Shown in pieces: positions 44,702-52,797 of a DNA stretch of 64,000 bases. Both the position numbers and the translations under genes were made by a program. Position 1 is the stretch's first letter; every line of letters begins with the position of its first letter. Origin of the DNA: Ferranicluibacter rubi. GTDB lineage: Bacteria; Pseudomonadota; Alphaproteobacteria; Rhizobiales; Rhizobiaceae. The notes below the pieces were generated by a model that was given only the letters and a program-made list of their open reading frames with translations, did no database searches and was not told the origin of the DNA. The stretch covers positions 176,124 through 240,123 of the forward strand of contig NZ_JAANCM010000010.1 in the NCBI RefSeq assembly GCF_011603255.1. Direction: 5' to 3'.

Positions 44702-45139
44702 CTACACGCGGTAGGCCACGAGCACGGCCCCTACCGCAATCATGATGACGCCGATCCAGTTGGGTACGGAGAGCCGTTCTCCGAGAAAGACGACCGCGAT
44801 GACGGCGACGAAGACGACGGAGAGCTTGTCGACGGGAGCGACGCGCGGGGCATCGCCAAGCTTCAGCGCGCGGAAATAGCAGATCCATGATGCACCCGTG
44901 GCAAACCCGGACAGGATGATGAACAGCCAGCTTCGCGGCGACACCGAGGAGGGCTGCTGCCAGTTGCCCGTGATCCAGAGCATAAGCGCTGCAGCCAGCA
45001 GAATGACGATGGTGCGCACGAAGGTGGCAAAGTCGGAGTTTACGTTCTCAATGCCGACCTTCGCGAAGATCGCCGTCAGCGCAGCAAAGCCCGCAGATAG
45101 AAGAGCCCAAAAGGGCCAGCCTAGAAGCATTGTCTTCAT
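44702..45139 (-). CDS. EamA-type small membrane transporter
   Basis: The 145-residue protein has about five hydrophobic segments (FWALLSAGFAALTAIFAKVG; LFIILSGFATGASWICYFRAL; LSVVFVAVIAVVFLGERLSV; IGVIMIAVGAVLVAYRV), one EamA repeat, like half-size DMT transporters that work as dimers. ATG 45139 has AGGAG at 8-nt spacing. It faces away from the DUF347 gene. The substrate is unknown; in an envelope context a lipid-linked intermediate is conceivable, but that is inference. Confidence 0.8.
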   Translation of the reverse strand: MKTMLLGWPFWALLSAGFAALTAIFAKVGIENVNSDFATFVRTIVILLAAALMLWITGNWQQPSSVSPRSWLFIILSGFATGASWICYFRALKLGDAPRVAPVDKLSVVFVAVIAVVFLGERLSVPNWIGVIMIAVGAVLVAYRV

Positions 45140-45490
45140 GATCGAGACTCCTGTTGCTAAAGGACGAGCGCACCGTACGCCCGGCCATATCCGTACAGCA
45201 ACATGCGATCCGTGGGCCGGCCGTCCGTCGCGAAAGAGCACGTCGGTTTTCGACGGCGGATCGACAGGCATTGTGGGTTTAATGAGAGCGTAAGCAGAGA
45301 TTCCAGGCTTCGGCTATCGCCAAGATCAAGGACTGAACCGTGATCTGGATTTTGCGGCACCATGATGGTGCTTGTATCCCTGCGATCTCATGACCGCGCG
45401 ACGGGCTTGGATCTGGACGGCTTCTGCGGCCGTCGTAAGAACGGGTCCCGCATCGCTCACCTCCCACCCCCATTAATCGTGAGACTGATC
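45140..45490. other. Divergent promoter region with a 15-bp palindrome
   Basis: There are no coding frames I can support. GCACCAT-G-ATGGTGC at 45357-45371 is a perfect palindrome with one central base, a candidate operator for the rightward DUF347 gene. The region serves both the EamA and DUF347 genes. Confidence 0.45.
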
Positions 45491-46285
45491 ATGCATAGCA
45501 GTACGGAACGCATGCCATCGACAACGCGCATCATCGGAAAGGTGGCGGCGGTCACCCTGGCCTTCTGGATCATGAAGATCCTCGCAACGACTCTCGGTGA
45601 GACAGCCGGCGACTTTCTCTCCATGACCCTCGACCTCGGCTACTACATCGGCTTTGCCATCACATTCTCTGCGCTTGCCGTCATCCTATTCTTCCAGATC
45701 CGCGCGCCGCGCTACAATCCTGCCCTGTTCTGGCTCGCGATTGTCGCGACCACGACCGCGGGCACCGAGATTTCCGACATGATGGACCGGTCCTTCGGCC
45801 TCGGCTATGCCTGGGGCTCGGTGCTTCTTGTCACGGGCCTGATGGCGAGTCTCGGGGTCTGGTTTAGCCGCGCCCGCAACCTTACCGTCTACCCGATCCT
45901 GCGCCGCGACGTGGAGGTTCTGTTCTGGATCGCGGTCGTTTTCTCCAACAGCCTCGGTACGGCTTTCGGCGATTTCCTGACTGACAATATGGACCTCAGC
46001 TATCTGCAAGGCGCCCTGGTTACGGCGGCCATCATCGGTCTCGTCGTCGTCTGCCACTACATGACGCGGCTCAACCATATACTGCTGTTCTGGATCGCCT
46101 TCATCTTCACACGCCCCTTTGGCGCGACCTTCGGCGACCTTCTGACCAAGCCGTTGGAAAAGGGCGGCATGAACATGCCGCGTGGCGCGGCATCCATGGT
46201 GACCCTCGGCCTCCTCATTCTTGTCCTCGTCGTCTCGACGATGTCGGCGGCACGGACCCGCGCCGCACTAGAACCTGCACGCTAA
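45491..46285 (+). CDS. DUF347 (COG4705-like) four-repeat membrane protein
   Basis: The 264-residue protein has about eight membrane segments in four repeats, each with a GD/D-containing signature: TTLGETAGDFLSMTLDLGYY, TAGTEISDMMDRSFGLGYAW, SLGTAFGDFLTDNMDLSYLQ and PFGATFGDLLTKPLEKGG. These fit the repeat family DUF347, whose function is not settled. Acidic residues inside the membrane suggest ion transport. ATG 45491 (MHSSTERM) is chosen over the earlier frame start. A strong hairpin follows the stop. Confidence 0.78.
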   Translation: MHSSTERMPSTTRIIGKVAAVTLAFWIMKILATTLGETAGDFLSMTLDLGYYIGFAITFSALAVILFFQIRAPRYNPALFWLAIVATTTAGTEISDMMDRSFGLGYAWGSVLLVTGLMASLGVWFSRARNLTVYPILRRDVEVLFWIAVVFSNSLGTAFGDFLTDNMDLSYLQGALVTAAIIGLVVVCHYMTRLNHILLFWIAFIFTRPFGATFGDLLTKPLEKGGMNMPRGAASMVTLGLLILVLVVSTMSAARTRAALEPAR

Positions 46286-46296
46286 GGCGGTTTTGG

Positions 46297-46325
46297 CGGA
46301 CAGGGCGGCGAAGTTGCCCTGTCCG
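46297..46325 (+). terminator. Hairpin after the DUF347 gene
   Basis: CGGACAGGGC and GCCCTGTCCG form a perfect 10-bp stem with a 9-nt loop, beginning 11 bp after the stop. There is no good U-tract, so Rho-independent termination is probable only. Confidence 0.55.
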
Positions 46326-46431
46326 GTCATGATGATAATCAGGCAGACGGCTGGAGACCGTCCGTTCAGGCCGCTGTCAGGATAGGGGCAGATCAGGAGA
46401 GATAAAATAGCCGTTCCTCCCGGAGTAAGCC

Positions 46432-48069
46432 TTGTCCCTCACCATCTTCAAGCGACCTTCCACAGGAAGCATACCCCTTTGCTTCCTCGTCGCCATCTAC
46501 CTCCTGGCGGCACTCAATCTCCCGTTCTTCAACGACGCGTTCAATGTGTTCGGCGGGTTCCACGCCGGCTTCTTCGGCTTTGCCTTGGCTGTGATGTTCC
46601 TGATCACAGCAGGGCTCGTCCTTGTGTCCGCCAGCTACGTCATCAAACCCGCCCTTGTGCTTGTCATCCTGTCCGGAGCTGTCGCTTCTTATTTCACGGA
46701 CACATTCGGGGTCATTATCGACAAGGAAATGCTGCGCAACGTGGCTGTGACGACACCTCAGGAAGCCGGCCACCTGATAACGCCTCCCTTCCTGCTGCAC
46801 GTTCTGTTCTTCGGGGTCCTGCCGTCGGCTTTCGTTCTCCTTGTCCGAGTGCGCCATCGGCCCTTTATCCAGATGCTGGCCGCCAACACCGTTGTCGTGA
46901 CACTGCTTCTCCTCGGGTGCGTCGGGCTCGCCCTCTCAAACTATGCAGGGATCTCCTCCAACATTCGCCAGCACCGGGACATGATGGCCAAGCTGACGCC
47001 GTTCTCCCCGATCACCTCCGCTATTTCGCTGGGTGTCAGCGCGTATCGCGATGCAGGGGTCGTGCGGGTGCCGATCGGCCTGGATGCCAGGCTAGGTCCG
47101 GTCATCGCAAAGTCGGTCAGACCTGTCGTGACCGTGATCGTCGCCGGTGAGACCGCCCGAGCCATGAACTTCTCCTTGAACGGCTACGCACGTGAGACCA
47201 ATCCGGAACTGAAGGCCCTCGGCGTCGTCAATTTTCCGCAGACGACGAGTTGTGGAACGGCCACTGCGGTCTCCCTTCCTTGCATGTTTTCCGTCTACAG
47301 GAAAAAGGACTACTCTGACCGCAAGGCGCGCTCGACCGACACTCTGATGGATGTCCTTCACCGGGCCGGGATCGAAAGCGTCTGGTGGGACAACAACACC
47401 GGTAGCAAGGGCATCGCCGATCTCGTGAGTTTTGCGAGCGTGACGCGCCAGAAAGATTCCGTCTTCTGCCGTGACGGAGAGTGCCTGGACGAAATCTTCG
47501 TCGCCGAACTCGACCGCAAGCTGGCGGGCGTGACCAGGAATACCACGATTGTCCTACATCAGGCGGGAAGCCATGGCCCGGCATATTTCCAGCGTTACCC
47601 CGACGCTTTCCGTCGTTTCATGCCTGACTGCCGGACGGCGCAGCTATCGGACTGCTCCAACGAGGAGATCCTCAACGCCTACGACAACACCATCCTCTAT
47701 ACCGATCATAATCTGGCGGCAGTGATCAGACTTCTGAAGAAGCATGAGGCTACGGTGACTGGGGCCATGATCTACATGTCGGATCACGGGGAGTCGCTCG
47801 GCGAAAACGGACTGTACCTGCACGGTGCACCGTACATGTTCGCACCTGTCCAGCAGACGCATGTGCCGTTCATCACCTGGTTCTCCGACTCGTACGCACA
47901 GGTCACGGGGCTGAGCCTTGCGTGCGTCCAAGGCATAGCCAATGCGCCGGCCTCGCATGACAACCTGTTCCATACGGTCCTTGGGATGATGAATGTCGTG
48001 ACCAACGTCTACGACCGCTCGCTGGACGTGCTGGAACCATGCCGCTCGCAAACCACGACGGCATCGTAA
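46432..48069 (+). CDS. Phosphoethanolamine transferase, EptA family (copy 1)
   Basis: The 545-residue inner-membrane enzyme has five N-terminal membrane helices and a periplasmic sulfatase-fold domain. Catalytic features are present: the zinc-binding Glu in VAGETARAMNFSL, the nucleophile Thr in TSCGTATAVSLPCMFS with its flanking Cys pair, YMSDHGESLGENG with the zinc Asp-His, and THVPF. It moves phosphoethanolamine from PE to lipid A (or another acceptor), lowering negative charge and giving polymyxin resistance in characterised relatives. The start is TTG 46432 behind GGAG; no nearby ATG fits. A paralogue follows, 135 bp downstream. Confidence 0.92.
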   Translation: MSLTIFKRPSTGSIPLCFLVAIYLLAALNLPFFNDAFNVFGGFHAGFFGFALAVMFLITAGLVLVSASYVIKPALVLVILSGAVASYFTDTFGVIIDKEMLRNVAVTTPQEAGHLITPPFLLHVLFFGVLPSAFVLLVRVRHRPFIQMLAANTVVVTLLLLGCVGLALSNYAGISSNIRQHRDMMAKLTPFSPITSAISLGVSAYRDAGVVRVPIGLDARLGPVIAKSVRPVVTVIVAGETARAMNFSLNGYARETNPELKALGVVNFPQTTSCGTATAVSLPCMFSVYRKKDYSDRKARSTDTLMDVLHRAGIESVWWDNNTGSKGIADLVSFASVTRQKDSVFCRDGECLDEIFVAELDRKLAGVTRNTTIVLHQAGSHGPAYFQRYPDAFRRFMPDCRTAQLSDCSNEEILNAYDNTILYTDHNLAAVIRLLKKHEATVTGAMIYMSDHGESLGENGLYLHGAPYMFAPVQQTHVPFITWFSDSYAQVTGLSLACVQGIANAPASHDNLFHTVLGMMNVVTNVYDRSLDVLEPCRSQTTTAS

Positions 48070-48204
48070 AAGGGGAATGCCATGTGCGCTAAAGGCTTTC
48101 AGCTTTCTGTCAGGTTAGCTCGTCAGTAGCTCCTGAGGTGGCATGTATCCCGACGTTCCTCCGGAACAGAGGGCAACTGCCCGGCAGAGACAGACAGGTG
48201 CGAT

Positions 48205-49860
48205 GTGAAATCCCCAAGACAGAGATCTATCCGACGCCTTTACCGCCCATCTCTTGGGAGCATTCCGGCCAGCCTCCTTGTCGCAGTCTTTCTCGTATGC
48301 TTCACGAACCGGACCTTCTGGTCGAAGGCTGCGATCTATCTTGCCGACCATTCGGGCGGTGTGGCGGGACTGTTCGTCATCATTCTTGCATTGCACTTCG
48401 CCCTTGTGACCGCGTTCTCCGTGAGATTCCTTATCCGGCCTGTTTCTGTCGTGCTGATCCTCGCGTCCGCGATCGGCTCATGGTTTCTGGACAGCTTCGG
48501 GGTCGTCATCGACGACGACATGGTCCGCAACGCGGTCCAGACCACGCCTGCCGAAGCGCAGCATCCGATAACGCCAGGTCTGGCTGTGCACATGCTGCTG
48601 TTCGCCGTCCTGCCCATCGCAGCGTTGTTGTGGATACGGATCGTCCATCGGCCCTATCGCCAGAAGGTGCCGCGCAATCTGGCTGTCATCGCTCTCTGCC
48701 TCGTCGTGTCGGCAGGCGCGTTTCTCACCTATTCCAAACCATTCACCGCGGTGCTCCGGCAGCAAAAGGATCTCGTCAAGAGCCTTAATCCTGTCACGCC
48801 GCTCGTCGGGACGGCAAAGTTCCTCCTACAGACGAGCGGCGAAACCGATATCGTCGTGGAACCGATCGGGCGGGATGCCAAGATCGTTGATGTCACGGGT
48901 GCGGACAGGAGACCCCGCGTCACGATCATCGTCGCCGGGGAGACCGCCAGAGCGCAGAACTTCTCCCTTGGAGGCTATACGCGGGAGACCAATCCGGAAC
49001 TCGGGCGTCAGGACATCGTCTACTTCCCCAATACGACGAGTTGCGGAACGGCCACCGCCGTTTCCATTCCCTGCATGTTCTCGAACCTGACCCGCGCGGG
49101 CTACACTCATGACAAGGGCCTGCGCACCGAGACGCTTCTCGATGTCCTGAAACACGCTGGTGCCGATGTCGTCTGGTGGGACAATAACACGGGCAGCAAA
49201 CGCGTTGCCGACCGGGTGACCTTCGTCGATCTGGTCAAGACCGAGGACGGGCGCTTCTGCATGATGGGGGAGTGCCAGGACGGCATCTTCCTCGATCGGC
49301 TTGAAGACTGGCTCGGCAAGGTCACACAGGACAGTGTCCTCGTTCTCCACATGATGGGGAGCCACGGGCCGACCTATTATCTGCGCTACCCAGAGGCATT
49401 CAGGGCGTTCATCCCAGACTGCAGGACGGCCGAGCTCGGCGACTGCAAGGACGAGGAGATCGTCAATGCCTACGACAACAGCATTCTTTACACCGACCAT
49501 GTCCTGTCGAGCGTCATAGAGACGTTGAAGGCGCGCTCCGCGACGTTGCAGACGGCGATAGTCTACATGTCGGATCATGGCGAGTCTCTTGGCGAGAACG
49601 GCCTTTACCTCCACGGCGCTCCCTACGTCATCGCTCCCGATGTCCAGACGCATGTGCCGTTCTTTGTCTGGCTGGACGATGACTTCGCCAGATCGATGGA
49701 CCTCGATCGCACCTGCCTCGAGGGCACCGCCAGCATGCAGCGCTCGCACGATAACCTGTTCCACAGCGTGCTCGGGATGATGAATGTCCAGACGACCGTC
49801 TACGACCCCGCGCTCGACATCTTCGCTACCTGCAGAAAGACGACAACACATGGCCAATGA
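48205..49860 (+). CDS. Phosphoethanolamine transferase, EptA family (copy 2)
   Basis: The 551-residue enzyme has the same layout as copy 1: five membrane helices, VAGETARAQNFSLGGY, TSCGTATAVSIPCMFS and YMSDHGESLGENG. Similarity along the length shows tandem duplication followed by clear divergence, especially in the membrane part, so the two may use different acceptors (two lipid A phosphates, or lipid A and another glycan). The stop overlaps dgkA by 11 nt. Confidence 0.92.
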   Translation: MKSPRQRSIRRLYRPSLGSIPASLLVAVFLVCFTNRTFWSKAAIYLADHSGGVAGLFVIILALHFALVTAFSVRFLIRPVSVVLILASAIGSWFLDSFGVVIDDDMVRNAVQTTPAEAQHPITPGLAVHMLLFAVLPIAALLWIRIVHRPYRQKVPRNLAVIALCLVVSAGAFLTYSKPFTAVLRQQKDLVKSLNPVTPLVGTAKFLLQTSGETDIVVEPIGRDAKIVDVTGADRRPRVTIIVAGETARAQNFSLGGYTRETNPELGRQDIVYFPNTTSCGTATAVSIPCMFSNLTRAGYTHDKGLRTETLLDVLKHAGADVVWWDNNTGSKRVADRVTFVDLVKTEDGRFCMMGECQDGIFLDRLEDWLGKVTQDSVLVLHMMGSHGPTYYLRYPEAFRAFIPDCRTAELGDCKDEEIVNAYDNSILYTDHVLSSVIETLKARSATLQTAIVYMSDHGESLGENGLYLHGAPYVIAPDVQTHVPFFVWLDDDFARSMDLDRTCLEGTASMQRSHDNLFHSVLGMMNVQTTVYDPALDIFATCRKTTTHGQ

Positions 49861-50233
49861 AATACAACCGCGCAAGCTGACAGGCATGGCGCACTTCATG
49901 GCGGCAAGCGGCTACTCGGCAGGTGGCCTCTCGCGTGCCTGGAAGGAGGCAGCATTCCGGCAGGAGGTGGGAGCCGGTGCAGGCCTTGCGTTCGTGTATG
50001 GGATCCTGGACGTCGGTGTTCCCGTCACCGCGGCGGCGGCCGTTCTTTTTCTCACCCTGATTGCCGTCGAAGCCCTCAACACGGCGATCGAGGAGATCGT
50101 CGACCGCATTTCGCCCGAGATCTCGACGACCGCGAGGCACGCCAAGGACCTCGGCTCGTTCGCCGTCCTGTGCCTGATTGCGGCCAATGTCATCCTCCTC
50201 TGCAGCGCGCTCTACCTCAAGGTGATGGGATGA
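49850..50233 (+). CDS. dgkA: Diacylglycerol kinase DgkA
   Basis: The 127-residue membrane enzyme has three helices and the DgkA active-site signature EALNTAIEEIVDRIS, plus RHAKDLGSFAVL. It phosphorylates diacylglycerol to phosphatidate. PE-dependent EptA activity releases diacylglycerol, so coupling to the preceding eptA gene (11-nt overlap) makes a coherent lipid-recycling unit. ATG 49850 is the natural start. Confidence 0.94.
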   Translation: MANEIQPRKLTGMAHFMAASGYSAGGLSRAWKEAAFRQEVGAGAGLAFVYGILDVGVPVTAAAAVLFLTLIAVEALNTAIEEIVDRISPEISTTARHAKDLGSFAVLCLIAANVILLCSALYLKVMG

Positions 50234-50246
50234 AGGGTGCCTATCG

Positions 50247-50600
50247 ATGAGGGTCCTGCTTGTGGAGGATAGCGAGATCCTCGGGGAAGCCATCCGCGAC
50301 CATGTTGCGGCTATGGGCCATGTGGTCGTCTGGTGTGCGACGCTTGCCGAGGCCTTTGTGGCTTCGGGCTCCGGCGAATTCGGGGTCGTTCTCCTCGATC
50401 TCCGGCTTCCGGATGGAAGCGGGTTATCGCTTCTGCAGTCGATGAGAGAAGCGAAGGAGGTCGTCCCGATCGTCGTTCTCACGGCCTTCGACCAGATCTC
50501 GGACCAGATGGAAGCGCTTAGGTGCGGTGCGACCGACTTCCTCACCAAACCCTTCAGTCTGGCGCGGCTTGCACGCTGCCTGCAAGCCATCAAGGCCTGA
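50247..50600 (+). CDS. Receiver-domain-only response regulator
   Basis: The 117-residue protein is a complete receiver domain: acidic pocket VEDSE at 6-10, phosphoacceptor Asp 51 in LLDLRLPDGSG, Thr 79 in VLTAFDQIS and Lys 101 in LTKPF. It stops before any DNA-binding domain. It closely parallels the receiver of the OmpR-type regulator at 52126, which has VLLVED / LLLVED and the same QISD region. It may compete for phosphoryl groups from the neighbouring kinase or be a degenerate duplicate. It starts 13 bp after dgkA. Confidence 0.88.
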   Translation: MRVLLVEDSEILGEAIRDHVAAMGHVVVWCATLAEAFVASGSGEFGVVLLDLRLPDGSGLSLLQSMREAKEVVPIVVLTAFDQISDQMEALRCGATDFLTKPFSLARLARCLQAIKA

Positions 50601-50643
50601 ACCAGGACTTGCCTCCCGCTGCCAACAGTCGAAAGAAACCGTC

Positions 50644-51357
50644 ATGCCAACCCTGCCTGCTCCACTGCGCGGTATCGTCGGACGTCTGAAGGGCGTCGAG
50701 CCTCTCGGGCTGATGATCTTCGGTCTGATTTCGGGCGGCGTGCTCTTGTTCCAGTGGCTTGCGGACGAGGTCCTCGAAGGTGAGACGAAAGGTATCGATG
50801 AAACGGTCTTGCTCGCGCTCCGGCAGCCGGGAGACCTCAAACGAACGATTGGCTCCGCGTGGGTTTCCCATGCCGCCACGGATATCACCAGTCTGGGCGG
50901 TGTCACCGTGCTGACGCTGGCGACGTTTTTGACCGTTCTGTACCTACTGTCCGTTCGCCGTAAGGCTATGGCGCTCTTTGTCTTTCTGGCAATCGCCGGA
51001 GGCTGGCTCCTGAGCACATCTCTCAAGATCCTCATTGCTCGCCAGCGGCCCGACATCGTTCCTCATCTGGTCGATATCAACGACTTCAGCTTTCCAAGCG
51101 GCCATGCGATGCTGTCGGCGGTGACGTATCTGACGCTTGCGGGACTTTTGGCACGGCATCAGGCGACCCGGTCAGCGCGTGTCTTCATGCTGGCGACGGG
51201 CGTGTTCCTGACATTCATCATCGGATGCAGCCGCGTGCTTCTCGGCGTGCATTATCCGACGGACGTGCTGGCTGGCTGGTGCGCGGGCGCGACCTGGGCG
51301 CTGATGTGCTGGTATCTCGCACGCCGCCTGATCGCACCTCCGGAACAGGCGCACTAG
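50644..51357 (+). CDS. PAP2-family membrane phosphatase
   Basis: The 237-residue membrane protein has the three PAP2 motifs: KILIARQRP, FPSGHAML and SRVLLGVHYPTDVLAGW. It probably dephosphorylates a lipid phosphate or pyrophosphate such as phosphatidate, undecaprenyl-PP or a lipid A phosphate. Position among eptA, dgkA and the DSP gene supports an envelope-lipid substrate. ATG 50644 lies after a purine-rich GAAAGAAACC stretch. It ends 4 bp inside the convergent DSP gene. Confidence 0.9.
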   Translation: MPTLPAPLRGIVGRLKGVEPLGLMIFGLISGGVLLFQWLADEVLEGETKGIDETVLLALRQPGDLKRTIGSAWVSHAATDITSLGGVTVLTLATFLTVLYLLSVRRKAMALFVFLAIAGGWLLSTSLKILIARQRPDIVPHLVDINDFSFPSGHAMLSAVTYLTLAGLLARHQATRSARVFMLATGVFLTFIIGCSRVLLGVHYPTDVLAGWCAGATWALMCWYLARRLIAPPEQAH

Positions 51358-51941
51358 CCTTTGGCGGAGTCCTGCTTTTCGAGATCTTCCCAGCTCCGGT
51401 CCATGGCAATTGCTCGCGAGAGATAGGGAATGCCGATATGTCCGAAAGCAATCGACAATTGACCTTCCGAGATCTCTTCGTCGTGTCCGGCGATCTTGTG
51501 GCTGTAGAGCGCCGCCGCAATGCCGCTGCGGTCCGCACCGGACTTGCAGTGGATGAGGATCGGTTTTGGCGCAGTCTTCATGATCTCTACCAGCTTGTCG
51601 GCAGTCTCCTGTGTAACCTCTCGTGTGGCGGACATGGAAAAATCCACGTGGTTGACGCCGAGCCGGCTCGCGGTGGCGATTTCGTCTGTGTACCAATTCT
51701 CCCTGCGCTCGGGCCCGCGGAGATTGATGACTGTCTTGATGCCGTAACGTCGAACATAACGCTCAAGGCTTGCAGACGAAGGTTGGGCCGACCGATAGAG
51801 TTCGCCCTCGATGACCGTGTGAAAGTTGCCGCTGAGCTGGAGATATCCGAGGTAGCCGCCCAGACAGATGCCGGCTGTTACCGCGGAGAAGCCGAACGTC
51901 TTCAAAAGATGGGACCGGATATGCCTGCGTATGTTGATCAT
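51354..51941 (-). CDS. Membrane-anchored dual-specificity phosphatase
   Basis: The 195-residue protein has one N-terminal membrane segment (FGFSAVTAGICLGGYLGYL) and a DSP/PTP domain with LYRSAQPS, TVINLRG and the loop IHCKSGADRSG (CX5R), followed by an extended C-terminus. The fold is that of bacterial tyrosine or lipid-head-group phosphatases. The anchor suggests it works at the membrane, maybe on phospholipids. It converges with the PAP2 gene, and its promoter lies in the gap before the response regulator. Confidence 0.85.
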   Translation of the reverse strand: MINIRRHIRSHLLKTFGFSAVTAGICLGGYLGYLQLSGNFHTVIEGELYRSAQPSSASLERYVRRYGIKTVINLRGPERRENWYTDEIATASRLGVNHVDFSMSATREVTQETADKLVEIMKTAPKPILIHCKSGADRSGIAAALYSHKIAGHDEEISEGQLSIAFGHIGIPYLSRAIAMDRSWEDLEKQDSAKG

Positions 51942-52125
51942 GCTGATGTAGCCCTTTTGGGAGCGCGAGGGATAGCGTGTGCGATCCCGTGCGACCTGAA
52001 GCTGACGGGCACCTGAAGACGACGTAGCTGCGGCAATTCTTCAGTCGTTGGTCAGGGCAAACATTGCTCTGGCCTGACCGTTCGTCCGTGGTAGGGATAC
52101 GGGAAAATTTCGAGGAGTTTCCGCG

Positions 52126-52797
52126 CTGCGTCTATTGCTCGTAGAAGATCATGACCTCATAGGGGAGGCCGTGCGCGACCACGTTGCGGCCTCCAATCAT
52201 GCCGTCGACTGGATGCGGACGATCGCCGATGCCGAAGCCGCGCTCGGCCCGGTGCGCTACGGGCTGGTTCTGCTCGATCTCCAGCTCCCGGACGGGAGCG
52301 GTATTGACCTTTTGAGACGGATGCGGAAATCGGGGAATACGACACCCGTCATTATTCTGACGGCGCGCGATCAGATCTCAGATCGTATCGAAGGATTGAA
52401 CGCCGGCGCTGACGACTATCTCGTCAAGCCTTTCAATCTGGGTGAGCTCGAGGCCAGGATCGCCGCGGTCGCCCGCCGCTATGATGCAAAGCCTCAACCT
52501 GTCCTGACGTTCGGTACGATCGAGATCCAGCGCACGGAGCACAGGATCACCGTCTCCGGCGAGGGTGTGGACCTCACAGCGCGCGAATGGGCGGTGCTCG
52601 ACCTGCTTGTGGCCCGCCCCGGTAACATCATCGCAAAAGACCGGATCGAGGAGGCGCTCTATGCGTTCGGATCCGAAATCGAGAGCAACACCGTCGAGGT
52701 CTATGTCAGCCGGCTGCGCAAGAAGATCGGTCGCGACAGGATCCGGACCGTTCGGGGTCTCGGTTATGCGTTTGGCAATGCGATGGGTGACGCATGA
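52126..52797 (+). CDS. OmpR/PhoB-type response regulator (probable CTG start)
   Basis: The 223-residue regulator has a receiver domain (LLLVEDHD, phosphoacceptor Asp in LLDLQLPDGSG, LTARDQIS, LVKPF) and a winged helix (VDLTAREWAVLDLLVARPG, ESNTVEVYVSRLRKKIG, RTVRGLGYAF). No ATG or GTG fits. AGGAG lies 8 nt before CTG 52126, which would give the expected (M)RLLLVEDH start; TTG 52135 is the alternative. It overlaps the kinase by ATGA. It resembles PmrA/QseB-type regulators and is the probable controller of the eptA genes. Confidence 0.9.
   Translation: MRLLLVEDHDLIGEAVRDHVAASNHAVDWMRTIADAEAALGPVRYGLVLLDLQLPDGSGIDLLRRMRKSGNTTPVIILTARDQISDRIEGLNAGADDYLVKPFNLGELEARIAAVARRYDAKPQPVLTFGTIEIQRTEHRITVSGEGVDLTAREWAVLDLLVARPGNIIAKDRIEEALYAFGSEIESNTVEVYVSRLRKKIGRDRIRTVRGLGYAFGNAMGDA

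Noticed and set aside
48826..49899. Leftward 357-codon frame
   Set aside because: Antisense of the second EptA-type gene.
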